From positions 124,001-188,000 of the forward strand of contig OW569374.1 in the NCBI GenBank assembly GCA_937625935.1: a stretch of 64,000 nt of DNA, read 5' to 3'. The notes under the pieces are model-generated. The model was not told where the DNA came from and searched no databases. It saw nothing but the letters and a program-made list of their open reading frames with translations. The position numbers and the translations under genes are program-made. Numbering within the stretch: position 1 is the stretch's first letter; every line of letters begins with the position of its first letter. This document shows, piece after piece, positions 9,338 to 18,381 of the stretch. Source of the DNA: Tetramitus jugosus (lineage: Eukaryota; Heterolobosea; Eutetramitea; Acrasida; Vahlkampfiidae).

Positions 9338-11620
9338 ATGCTCGACCCTAAACAATTCCTTTGGACAGAGTCCAATTATCCATTGAGTAATGACAAGGAT
9401 CCAAAGGGCTCTACACTCACTATTTCAAAGGTTACCCAACCTACTTATGGTACTGTTTCTATTAATTCTGATCTAGTTTCTCTGACCTATCGTAGCAATG
9501 GTGTCTATTCGGGTCAAGATATTTTCGAGTACACTGTTTCAAATGACAAGTTGTCCGCCACTAGCTATGTCAATGTTACCGTGATGAATCATGCCCCAGA
9601 GTGCGCTGACTTTGAGTTCTCTGTCTCTAGAAACTCTCAAGATAATTACTTCAAATTGTTTGACACTACTCAAGACGGTGTGTCCATTTCTGATGTGGAC
9701 AGTGATGAACTGTTTTTGTTCGACATTGATCAACCATCAGTCAGTGGATCGGCCAGCTTTGATAACAAGACTCTTTACTATACACCTGCTGAGCAGTTCG
9801 GTCTCAGTGAATTCTTGGCTTATTATGTTACTGATAGAAACAGCACCTGCAATGGTACTGTCACTTTCACATTGATAAATGATGCTCCAGTGGCTCAAGT
9901 GGACTCCTACCGTTTGAGAAAGAATTTGATCCATGAACTAGATGTATTGGTCAATGATTATGATGTCAACGGTGATGCGCTCACCCTTACATATGTTGGT
10001 TATTCCAAGGGTAATACCATGTTGAATGCAAATAGCACCAGAATCACCTATTGGGCATCTTCAAGCACCGATCCATACTATGACAGTATTGAATATCAGA
10101 TTAGTGATTTTGAGCCTTTAAACAGTACTTCTTATGCAACTATTGAAGTTTACAACACTGCTCCAGTTGCTGTCAACAAGACAGTCAATGTAGTCAAGAA
10201 CACTGTGGACAACAAAGTCGATCTTGAGTTTTCCGATATCGATGACCTTGATGTATTGACTGCTAAAATTATCAAGGATCCTAGTTATGGATATGCCACA
10301 TTAGTAGAAACCAAACAGACCAGAGAGGCTCTGTATGCTGATGAGACTTGGTTCGATCTTCCATTCTATGTCTACTCTGTTCTTTATACTCCTACTCATG
10401 GAAATGATGTTGATGATTATATCCAGTTCAGAGTCACTGATTCCTATGATGAAACAACTGGATTCATTAATTTTGTTATTTCTAATAGTGCTCCAGTTGC
10501 TCATAGTGATTCTGCCAACTGCAGCAGAAACACGTATGTTGATATTAACGTGATTGCTAATGATGTTGATGCCGATGGCGATGATATGGAAATTGTTCTT
10601 TCAGGCTTCATCACAACTACCAAAGGTGGAAAGGTAACATTGGTTTCCAACAAGGTCTTGAGATACACTACTCCTTCAACCTTTGTTGGTTCTGACAGCT
10701 TCACTTATACCATGAGAGATGTTGTTACCACTGCATCAAAGGCCAAAACCGCCAGTGCCACTGTATCTATCAACGTTTACAATGAGGCACCCATTCCAAG
10801 TGATGATACAGCAACTGTTGTCAAGAAAAACACTGTTACTATTAGTGTTTTGAGCAATGATGTAGACCCAAATAATGACACTATGACTGTCACTTCGGTC
10901 TCTGGTCCAAATGCAGGTTCCTCCGCGATTACTATCAGTTCTGATAAGAAAACCGTTCAATTCAAGGCTGATTCTACTGTTGGTAAGGTTAGTTTCACTT
11001 ACGTTGTCTCTGATGACCTTGGTTTGACTGGTACTGCTACTGTAGTCGTTGACATTAAGAACACTGTTCCTGTCGCTGTTAATGATGCTGTTTCTACTTT
11101 CTGGAATAGTTCTGTATCAATTGAACCACTACTCAATGATTATGATGCTGATGGAGATTCTATTCAAATCTCATCCTATACTCAACCCTCAAGTGGAACC
11201 TTGGCTTTGTCTGGAACCAAGTTCCTTTATGTCCCCACTAACGGTTTTGTTGGGACAGCTTCATTTACCTATCGTATTACCGATGGTGCTGACATCAGTA
11301 CTTCTGCTACCGTCACGATTTCTGTAACTAATACTGCCCCAGTTGCCAATGCAGATACAGCCACGCTTCACTGGAGTGTGACTGAAGGTGTAACAGTTGA
11401 TGTTTTGGCTAATGACTCTGATGCTGAAAGTGATACCTTGTATGTCAAATCAGTTACTTCACCCAAGAACGGAACTTCCAGCATTGTTACCCTATCTGAT
11501 GGAAGACATGGTGTACGGTATGTGCCCACTCAACCATTTGTGGGAACTGACAGCTTTAAATACACAGTTTCTGTTATAGTCACAGTGACGGTCCAATCAC
11601 TGATGGGACCGTCACTGTGA
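9338..11620 (+). CDS. Tandem cadherin/Big-like repeat adhesin, segment 1 of 3 (frame broken)
   Basis: First segment of a long repeat protein. The first in-frame ATG is at 9338; the frame opens at 9308 right after a TAG. There is no signal peptide, so the true 5' end is missing, spliced elsewhere or decayed. Seven ~90-residue beta-sandwich-type repeats are seen, each starting near N-x-APVA and carrying VLxNDxDxxGDxLTI and GxDSFTYTVSD motifs. These resemble bacterial cadherin-like/Ig-like tandem domains (for example Big_9 or VCBS types), which mediate calcium-dependent adhesion. The frame ends at 11620, just after a 23-bp inverted repeat (11572-11594/11606-11628) that interrupts a domain and shifts the frame into the next segment. 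Read together the locus would encode an extracellular adhesin of about 2,300 residues. Confidence 0.7.
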   Translation: MLDPKQFLWTESNYPLSNDKDPKGSTLTISKVTQPTYGTVSINSDLVSLTYRSNGVYSGQDIFEYTVSNDKLSATSYVNVTVMNHAPECADFEFSVSRNSQDNYFKLFDTTQDGVSISDVDSDELFLFDIDQPSVSGSASFDNKTLYYTPAEQFGLSEFLAYYVTDRNSTCNGTVTFTLINDAPVAQVDSYRLRKNLIHELDVLVNDYDVNGDALTLTYVGYSKGNTMLNANSTRITYWASSSTDPYYDSIEYQISDFEPLNSTSYATIEVYNTAPVAVNKTVNVVKNTVDNKVDLEFSDIDDLDVLTAKIIKDPSYGYATLVETKQTREALYADETWFDLPFYVYSVLYTPTHGNDVDDYIQFRVTDSYDETTGFINFVISNSAPVAHSDSANCSRNTYVDINVIANDVDADGDDMEIVLSGFITTTKGGKVTLVSNKVLRYTTPSTFVGSDSFTYTMRDVVTTASKAKTASATVSINVYNEAPIPSDDTATVVKKNTVTISVLSNDVDPNNDTMTVTSVSGPNAGSSAITISSDKKTVQFKADSTVGKVSFTYVVSDDLGLTGTATVVVDIKNTVPVAVNDAVSTFWNSSVSIEPLLNDYDADGDSIQISSYTQPSSGTLALSGTKFLYVPTNGFVGTASFTYRITDGADISTSATVTISVTNTAPVANADTATLHWSVTEGVTVDVLANDSDAESDTLYVKSVTSPKNGTSSIVTLSDGRHGVRYVPTQPFVGTDSFKYTVSVIVTVTVQSLMGPSL

Positions 11621-11628
11621 CTATAACA
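11572..11628. repeat. 23-bp perfect inverted repeat with 11-nt loop at a frame break
   Basis: Arms at 11572-11594 and 11606-11628 are exact reverse complements around AATCACTGATG. The right arm reads as normal domain sequence (TVTVTIT); the left arm replaces the expected residues after FKYTVS and shifts the frame. It looks like a fold-back copy of the right arm. Confidence 0.95.
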
Positions 11629-13608
11629 AACACTCGTCCTGTTGCAAATAGTGATACTTACAGCTTGCATTGGAGAACCGCAAGTTTGACATTCAACGTT
11701 CTCACGAATGACAAGGATGACGACAGTGACTCAATCAAGATTATATCATCCTCTTTGACTGTCACTCCTTCCTCTGTTGGAACTGCAACCATCGTTGATG
11801 CTGTTGCTGGAACCATCAAGTTTGATGTACCTACTACTTTGGTGTTAGGAACATGTACTTTCCCTTATAGCATCACCGACGGAGCTCAACAATCTGCAAA
11901 TTCTGCTTCAGTCTCTGTCACTGTTACCAATGCAAACAAACCATCAGCAACTGCACTCTCAAGAACAATTCATTGGAGAACGCTCCAAACTGCAGGATAC
12001 ACTGAATTCTCTCCTTACAGTTCTGTAAAAGACTTGGATGGAGATGACATGACCTTGACCTACACTACACCTACCTATGGTCAAGTAGTTAAGAACACAA
12101 TCTCAGGTTCACCTTCCACACTGAGATTTTCTAGCACCTCAGCTTGGAAGAAAGGAAGTTCTTCATTCACTTACACTTTGAGTGACGGTGCTTCGTCAAA
12201 CACGAGCTCAATCTCCGTTTCAGTGTACAATAACGCACCCGTAGCTGCCACCATTGAGTTAGAGTTGGATCCTCAGTATATTAACTCTGGTATAGATATC
12301 GATGTTATTGCGCAGGCCACTGACAAAGATTCTGAAGACTCTTCATACTTATCCGTAAAGAGTGTTCAAGCTTCAGGAACTGTCAACGGAACTGCTTCTA
12401 TTTTAGATGGTAATATTCATTATCAACCCAAGGTCAATAGTGTTGGAACAGATATTTTCACATACACAATCAACGACGGACTCGATGATGCCACTAACAC
12501 CATTGCGATTACTGTGCAGTACACTTCTGTCCAAGCCTCTCAGAAGTACTACACTTTCCATTGGAGAGACATTCAAAGTGGAGTTAGCTTGAATCTTACA
12601 GATGGTCTTGCTGGAGTGAATCCGCTCTCTTTGACGGGTGTAAAATCAAGTCCAGCTTATACAGGTACTGTGGTAATTCAATCCAACGAACAAAATGTTA
12701 CTTTCACACCTGTAGCGAAGATGATTGGAGTAGTGAAATTCGCAGTTTCTTACACTGATACCATCACGACAGAGACCATTACAGTGACCATCACAATCAC
12801 GAATACTGCGCCAACAGCTCCAAACAAAAAGTTTGAGGGACATTGGAGAAACCTTACCACTACTGTCTATGGTGGATTCGATGTTTTGTCCGATGCTACT
12901 GACGCCAATAGTGATTCTATCACTTTAGCTTCCACTCTTCTTGTTTCAGGTTCAGGAAGTGTTTCGCTTTCCTCCAACAAAGTTGTTTATACCTTGGGGT
13001 CTGCTATAAATGGTCTCTACTATGTCGGATCTGGAGATATTCAATTCTCATACACTATAACTGATCTAATTCAATCATACACAGCTTTAGCTGATGTCAA
13101 TGTAACTAACGATGCACCTGTCCCTGTAGCGCAGAACTATGACATTCATTGGTCCTCTTACAAGAGTGGATTACTTCTCGATGTAACAAGCGGAACCACT
13201 GATGCCAATAGCGATCCGGTGAGTCTTTATTCTTTGGGAACAGTTTCCCCATCCAATGCTGCTTCTTCTTTGGTGATTGAAAGTGGTAAAGCCAAGGTTA
13301 CTGGTACTCCGACTGCTAGCTTGGTTGGAAGCAGTTTCAGTTTTACTTACGTTGTATCTGATGGAGCCTCTGTTGCCCAACAAACAGCGACTGTTTCTAT
13401 CACCAATGAAGCACCTGTTGCCAAGTCTATCACTGATTCCGTTCATTGGAGACAAACAAATGTCGAATATGTCGTTGCACAAACTCCAACTGATTCTGAT
13501 ACGATTACCATTGCATCCATTACTTCCAATCAAGGCTCCATCACTGAAGAATCACTTCTTCCGGAAATATCATTACCTATAATCCTCCTTCGAGCTTCAC
13601 AGGAGTAG
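11617..13608 (+). CDS. Tandem-repeat adhesin, segment 2 of 3
   Basis: Continuation of the repeat protein in another frame. The first codons (...VTVTITNTRPVANSDTY) complete the domain cut off at the end of segment 1; there is no start codon of its own (GTG at 11617). It carries seven more repeats. Most repeats from about 11360 to 13740, spanning the end of segment 1 to the start of segment 3, have an HW(R/S) motif about 10 residues after the APVA boundary (SLHWRT, TIHWRT, TFHWRD, GHWRN, IHWSS, VHWRQ), a feature not seen in the earlier repeats. The frame ends at a TAG at 13606-13608 inside a domain, where the next frame continues with NPPSSFTGVEVLSYTISDG. Confidence 0.7.
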   Translation: MTITNTRPVANSDTYSLHWRTASLTFNVLTNDKDDDSDSIKIISSSLTVTPSSVGTATIVDAVAGTIKFDVPTTLVLGTCTFPYSITDGAQQSANSASVSVTVTNANKPSATALSRTIHWRTLQTAGYTEFSPYSSVKDLDGDDMTLTYTTPTYGQVVKNTISGSPSTLRFSSTSAWKKGSSSFTYTLSDGASSNTSSISVSVYNNAPVAATIELELDPQYINSGIDIDVIAQATDKDSEDSSYLSVKSVQASGTVNGTASILDGNIHYQPKVNSVGTDIFTYTINDGLDDATNTIAITVQYTSVQASQKYYTFHWRDIQSGVSLNLTDGLAGVNPLSLTGVKSSPAYTGTVVIQSNEQNVTFTPVAKMIGVVKFAVSYTDTITTETITVTITITNTAPTAPNKKFEGHWRNLTTTVYGGFDVLSDATDANSDSITLASTLLVSGSGSVSLSSNKVVYTLGSAINGLYYVGSGDIQFSYTITDLIQSYTALADVNVTNDAPVPVAQNYDIHWSSYKSGLLLDVTSGTTDANSDPVSLYSLGTVSPSNAASSLVIESGKAKVTGTPTASLVGSSFSFTYVVSDGASVAQQTATVSITNEAPVAKSITDSVHWRQTNVEYVVAQTPTDSDTITIASITSNQGSITEESLLPEISLPIILLRASQE

Positions 13609-16430
13609 AAGTGCTTTCCTACACCATCTCTGATGGTATTCAAACATCTGTTGGACAAGCTACTATTACAGTTTTCAACACTGCACCTGTCGCAAAGACC
13701 TACTCGACAAGCTCTCATTGGTCCACAAGCACTTCATACATATTTAACGCTAAAACTGATGCTACTGATACAGACTCTCTTGATACGAACTACTTGACTG
13801 TGCAAAGCACAATAGTGGGCTTGAGTTCGACAATGTACACTGTGTCAAATGGAGTCATTACCCTCACCCCAAGCAATACGATCAAGGCCACGGGTAGCCT
13901 TACTGTAACCTACACAATCACTGATGGTATTGCTGTTTCTCAAGGAACGATTACTCTCGCCTTCACCAACACTGCTCCTGTTGCTCCTAACAAGAGTATT
14001 ACTATCTCAAGAATTTATGGACAGAGCAGATACACATTGACCGGTTCAAATTCATTGCTAACAACAGGTACGGTTGATGACGACTCTGACTCTCTTACGC
14101 TCTCTATCATTTCTGGGGGCCAATTGACTGGTACTGGAAATGATGTTGATGTTGTCATTTCTGAATACTTTACCTCAAGTATACAGATTCAATATATGTA
14201 TAATGATGGACTTGTGAATTCCGCTACCGCAACTGCTACTATAACCTTCACGAACAGTGCTCCAGTTTGTCAACCGGCATCAATCTCTGTCGCTAAGGGA
14301 ACAACAAAGAGTGTAACTGTTGATTGCACAGACGCAAACAATGATCCTCTTACGATCTCTGCTAGCAGCCTTCCATCAGGTTTGACTCTGTCAGGAAGCA
14401 CCTTTATCTTTGTTGCTCCAACTGGGGTTAAAGTTTCGTATAGTGTTCTCTTTACTGGAACGGATGGAGTTGGTGCTACAGGAAGCAATACATTAACAAT
14501 AACAGTTACAAGTCAACCTCCAACTGCCAACGATTACACTTGGAATTTGGTGGCCAGAAGAGACTCTCGAACACATACCCTGAACTATTTAACGTCATCT
14601 GGTGCTTCTGATCCTGATGGAGACGCGCTTACTTTCAGTATTGTATCACATACTTGCACAGGTGCTGACTCCATAACTATCAGCGGAAATACTATTTCCT
14701 TCGTTCGTCAATACACCTACTCCACAGCCACTTGTCAGATAATGGTGGCGACCTCCGATCCAGATTTGTCAAGTGTCACCAACACTGTGACTGTTGTCAT
14801 TACGACATCTGGACTGGATGCTGTAGGTAGAAGTATCACGGTTGATCATCAAGAAGGATCTTACTTTACCTTGACTGTTGCAGAAATTATGGTGAATGAT
14901 AATGACCCACTGGGTGGTACTATAACATTCGATGGTTTCTATGTTAGTGATTCTGACGGTTGCTCTGCTACTCCAGTTCCAACCACTGGTTTCTGCGGAA
15001 ATGTGAGTCCAACCTCTCCCACTTCAGGAACATGGAAGTTGAGTCAAACTTCGGACGAGTGTCAAACTCAGCGTTTCAGATACAAAATTCGCTCCGTCCA
15101 AGATTCTTCACAGGTTGGATACGCCATTCTTGATGTCAGATTCCAAAATTGCCAGTGTGTCAAACCTCTGGATATTGTGTTTGTCCTTGATGGATCTGGT
15201 TCTGTTGGTTCCTCAAACTTTGCTTTGATGAAAAGCTTTATTCAACAGATTATCGACCCTCTCGATATTGGTAGTGGAGACACCCAAACCCAAGTTGGTA
15301 TTGTTGTGTTCGATAACCGTATATTCGAAATTCTTCCACTGTCGTCATCCAAGACAACTATCGTTAATGCGATGAGCAGCTTGTCTTATCCTCAAGGCTC
15401 CACCAACATTAGAAGTGCTGTTCTCAGTGCGGAAAAATTGTTGACAGGTACCAATAGCAGAGGCTCAACTGTCTCAAAGATGATTATCACCATTTTCGAT
15501 GGTGAACCAAACATGCCTTGCTCTTGTTCTCAATGTTCGAGTGCCACATATTTGAGCACTAGCCTTTGTGTGAGTTCTCGTTATCCAGCGAGAGATTGCA
15601 ATCATTGCATCTCGAGCGGTCCGTTGAAGTGCAACCCTTGTGGCGATGTGCTGTCTGAAGCAAGAAGAATTAACGCCAAGAAACCTGGAAACGCTGATGG
15701 ATACTGGAGAATTATGTCGATTGGTGTTGGACCGTACTTGAGCAACCAGTCTGCCAAGGATCTCATCCGTGATTTGTCCTACAACAAGGAATTATCCTTG
15801 TCTGTCGATTGGGACCAGCTCAGTACTGTTGTCTCCACAATTCAATCCCAGAGTTGCGATTTGGTGGATACATCAGTGGCCAGTGATACATACACTGAAG
15901 GAACAGATATATTTGCCTACTGCGGTCAAATAGTTGGTATCTCCACAGGTACTTATCAGTGGTATGTGACTGATTCATCCACTGCCATGAAGTACGTCTC
16001 CAACAGCTTCAACTCAACTGACACTCGAGCAACTCTGTTCCAAGTTGTGTGTAGTAACTTTGGTACAAAGGTTAGCTTCTCAAGTGCTGCCGCCTCATCT
16101 TTCGCTCTGTGGAGTTTGCAAACAGAAAAGTACGTCGTTCGTTCATCCACCAAGTTTTATGCGAATGGAGCATCAGCACAGTATTTTAGTCTAAGAACTT
16201 CAGTATCTGCTCTCGTCAGCCAACCAGTGCCAACCTTTGTCGCACTAAATGTTCAAACAAGCGATGGCTATTACGCCTACTCCAGTTCACTCACAGCATC
16301 AAAGACATCTGCCACAACTTTCATGCTCTACTCCGTGTCGTATGACGATATTGCCTACAGAACTGGATTAATCGCTGCTTCTGCATTCCCAGTACCAATC
16401 ACTGATACTGCCAAGTACGGAGCTGTGTAA
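13563..16430 (+). CDS. Tandem-repeat adhesin, segment 3 of 3, with VWA domain
   Basis: Third frame of the locus. It holds five more repeats and then a von Willebrand factor A domain at ~15165-15870, with the MIDAS motif DGSGSVGS and the G-S-T-N-I and I-F-D-G-E segments. A cysteine cluster interrupts the VWA (about nt 15520-15645: CSCSQCSS, CNHC, CNPCGD). The C-terminal ~190 residues form an uncharacterised domain ending ...ITDTAKYGAV, with no transmembrane or GPI-anchor signal. The VWA suggests metal-dependent ligand binding, fitting a surface or secreted adhesin. Whether the locus is a functional gene with two sequence errors or a decaying pseudogene cannot be settled here. Confidence 0.75.
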   Translation, partial: GNIITYNPPSSFTGVEVLSYTISDGIQTSVGQATITVFNTAPVAKTYSTSSHWSTSTSYIFNAKTDATDTDSLDTNYLTVQSTIVGLSSTMYTVSNGVITLTPSNTIKATGSLTVTYTITDGIAVSQGTITLAFTNTAPVAPNKSITISRIYGQSRYTLTGSNSLLTTGTVDDDSDSLTLSIISGGQLTGTGNDVDVVISEYFTSSIQIQYMYNDGLVNSATATATITFTNSAPVCQPASISVAKGTTKSVTVDCTDANNDPLTISASSLPSGLTLSGSTFIFVAPTGVKVSYSVLFTGTDGVGATGSNTLTITVTSQPPTANDYTWNLVARRDSRTHTLNYLTSSGASDPDGDALTFSIVSHTCTGADSITISGNTISFVRQYTYSTATCQIMVATSDPDLSSVTNTVTVVITTSGLDAVGRSITVDHQEGSYFTLTVAEIMVNDNDPLGGTITFDGFYVSDSDGCSATPVPTTGFCGNVSPTSPTSGTWKLSQTSDECQTQRFRYKIRSVQDSSQVGYAILDVRFQNCQCVKPLDIVFVLDGSGSVGSSNFALMKSFIQQIIDPLDIGSGDTQTQVGIVVFDNRIFEILPLSSSKTTIVNAMSSLSYPQGSTNIRSAVLSAEKLLTGTNSRGSTVSKMIITIFDGEPNMPCSCSQCSSATYLSTSLCVSSRYPARDCNHCISSGPLKCNPCGDVLSEARRINAKKPGNADGYWRIMSIGVGPYLSNQSAKDLIRDLSYNKELSLSVDWDQLSTVVSTIQSQSCDLVDTSVASDTYTEGTDIFAYCGQIVGISTGTYQWYVTDSSTAMKYVSNSFNSTDTRATLFQVVCSNFGTKVSFSSAAASSFALWSLQTEKYVVRSSTKFYANGASAQYFSLRTSVSALVSQPVPTFVALNVQTSDGYYAYSSSLTASKTSATTFMLYSVSYDDIAYRTGLIAASAFPVPITDTAKYGAV

Positions 16431-16537
16431 CATTCCACAATCAAATTAAAAAAAATCATTTCCTTCACAAACTGACAGCAGAAATTTTGTCCCTGTTCCT
16501 CAGTTCTCTTGCAATCGAATTCTGCGAAAAAACAACG

Positions 16538-17464
16538 ATGAACAACATTATCGATCAAAAACAACAACAATACCAGCACAACAACAACAACAACAACAAC
16601 AAATGGTCATTCACCACATTTCGATCACAACAACTACAACAACAACAACATGAACAACAACCATCATTCATCCTCAAACCCATCAATGAACAAAATTTAT
16701 CCGACCTCGAACAAATTGTCTCCGCCACACTTGCTGTTCAATACAAGAATCCACGCATCTTTCAACAAATGCTTCGACTAGGTAAGAGACTCAGTTGCGT
16801 AGTCTACAATCAACACAATGGACAAGCAATTGGTGCCATGGGATGTCGTGTCGAAGTCATCAAAAATATCAACAACAATAACAATAATAACAACAATATC
16901 AATAACAATAACACTGATGATGATGATGACAATCAAAAAAATAAAACTAACAATAGTGCTCCTCAAGTTCGATCCGCTATTGATGATGCCATTTCTCACA
17001 TGAAAATGAACACTTTATACAGTACGAACAGTAATCATAATCATAATAATAATAATAGTAATAGTAATAATAATAATAGTGATCATACATTGATAAATGA
17101 TACAACAATGATTGAACAATCGGACAAGAAACATGAAGAACAGATTATTCATGTCAAAATCTATGTAATGACACTGTCGGTGCTTGCTCCCTATCGAAAT
17201 TTGGGTATCGGTGCAATGATGATTCAATACTTGTTGTCTGGTGTGACCCGAGTAGAAAATGCAAATCCGAATCGTATCATTAAGGTCAATAGTATTTATT
17301 TGCATGTGCAGGAGGGAAATGAAGGAGCTCTACGGTTCTATTCGAGGTACGGGTTCAAAGAAGAACGATTTATTGAAAAGTATTATAGGAGTGTGTTGCC
17401 TTCTGGTGCCCACGTGTTGCATATTGAGTTTCCTAGTTCTTCTTCTGAAGTTTCTTCTTGCTGA
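16538..17464 (+). CDS. NAA50: NAA50-like N-terminal acetyltransferase with poly-Asn/Gln insertions
   Basis: The true ATG is at 16538; the longer frame opens at a TTG. About 308 residues carry a GNAT fold split by low-complexity sequence. The first half is SFILKPINEQNLSDLEQIV...RLSCVVYNQ-GQAIGAMGCRVE. After a ~100-residue Asn-rich insert the second half is IYVMTLSVLAPYRNLGIGAMMIQ, with the acetyl-CoA motif RxxGxG, then IYLHVQEGNEGALRFYSRYGF and EKYYRSVLPSGAHVLHIEF. These match NAA50, which acetylates Met-starting N-termini and associates with NatA. Both halves contain all expected motifs, so the insert is probably tolerated in a surface loop. The N-terminal ~50 residues are Gln/Asn-rich. Confidence 0.88.
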   Translation: MNNIIDQKQQQYQHNNNNNNNKWSFTTFRSQQLQQQQHEQQPSFILKPINEQNLSDLEQIVSATLAVQYKNPRIFQQMLRLGKRLSCVVYNQHNGQAIGAMGCRVEVIKNINNNNNNNNNINNNNTDDDDDNQKNKTNNSAPQVRSAIDDAISHMKMNTLYSTNSNHNHNNNNSNSNNNNSDHTLINDTTMIEQSDKKHEEQIIHVKIYVMTLSVLAPYRNLGIGAMMIQYLLSGVTRVENANPNRIIKVNSIYLHVQEGNEGALRFYSRYGFKEERFIEKYYRSVLPSGAHVLHIEFPSSSSEVSSC

Positions 17465-17704
17465 ATATGAAATTTCAGATATCGGAATAATGGAAAAAAT
17501 GGATTAATAGGTTCAATGATTGAATTCCGGGGAGATAATGATGTCGCAGTGTGATTTGGTGGACAGAGATGAACTACTGGAGGTTATTGTTGGTTAGGTC
17601 ATGTGTGTGTGTGTTGTGGCATTGGACAACAGTCATGTCACAGTTTGCATAAACAGAAACAATAAAGAGTATCATTGCATGTTGTTAACTGTTAGGTAAT
17701 AATT

Positions 17705-18298
17705 TTATTCTAGGTCATTTGCAGCTTCTTTCATTAGATGGATGACAATGTTCTTGCCTTCCTCTAGCATAAAGAATGATCTATTATTCAAGTGTATATT
17801 CTTTCCTTCTACTTTGGATGAGTTGGCCCTCAGCCACTTGTAAGCTGGCGAAGAATCTTCACAATACCAGAGATTGTCTTCTCCAAGTTCAAACCCTGTG
17901 CTTTCCCATCGAATTCGATCAGTCACTTTATCGAGTTTGAATCCGTACCTAGCTTTCATCTCATGTGCCAGCTTCACCTTCTCCTTGTCTGTCTGCGTAA
18001 TGATACAGTAATATTGTAGATCTCTCTTCAGTGACTCAATCTTGTGCTCTAAAACGAGTTGTTCACAGTTGGATTGAATATCATCTCTCAATATTGTCAA
18101 TATGGCGTTGAATACCTCAGGATCACTATCCAACAAGAAATGACCATCATCGTCCAAGTCTGACGAATACAAGTCAGAATTGAGAACAATGGATTTCAAT
18201 AGACATGGGTGCCAGTTGTTAATTGTGGCCATAGGAACTGCAAATACGCTATCCATTCTTCTCACTCTGAAAGTGACATACTTTCTTGTTGTGTCCAT
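17705..18298 (-). CDS. BTB/K-tetramerisation (KCTD-like) domain protein
   Basis: 197 residues from an ATG at 18298. The N-terminal ~90 residues look like a K_tetra-type BTB: VTFRVRRMDSVFAVPMATI, then HFLLDSDPEVFNAILTILR. The C-terminal half (KVKLAHEMKARYGFKL...NLWYCEDSS) has no domain I recognise. KCTD-type BTB domains form oligomers and often act as Cullin-3 adaptors, so that is a possible but unproven role. It diverges from the Yip1 gene with only 83 bp between the two ATGs, implying a shared bidirectional promoter. Confidence 0.7.
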   Translation of the reverse strand: MDTTRKYVTFRVRRMDSVFAVPMATINNWHPCLLKSIVLNSDLYSSDLDDDGHFLLDSDPEVFNAILTILRDDIQSNCEQLVLEHKIESLKRDLQYYCIITQTDKEKVKLAHEMKARYGFKLDKVTDRIRWESTGFELGEDNLWYCEDSSPAYKWLRANSSKVEGKNIHLNNRSFFMLEEGKNIVIHLMKEAANDLE

Positions 18299-18381
18299 CC
18301 TGACGACGGGTTTGGTGGTTTTATTGAAGTTGGTATTTTCTCCGCTACTTGAAAACTTAAAATCGAATCGAAAAAAAAAAC

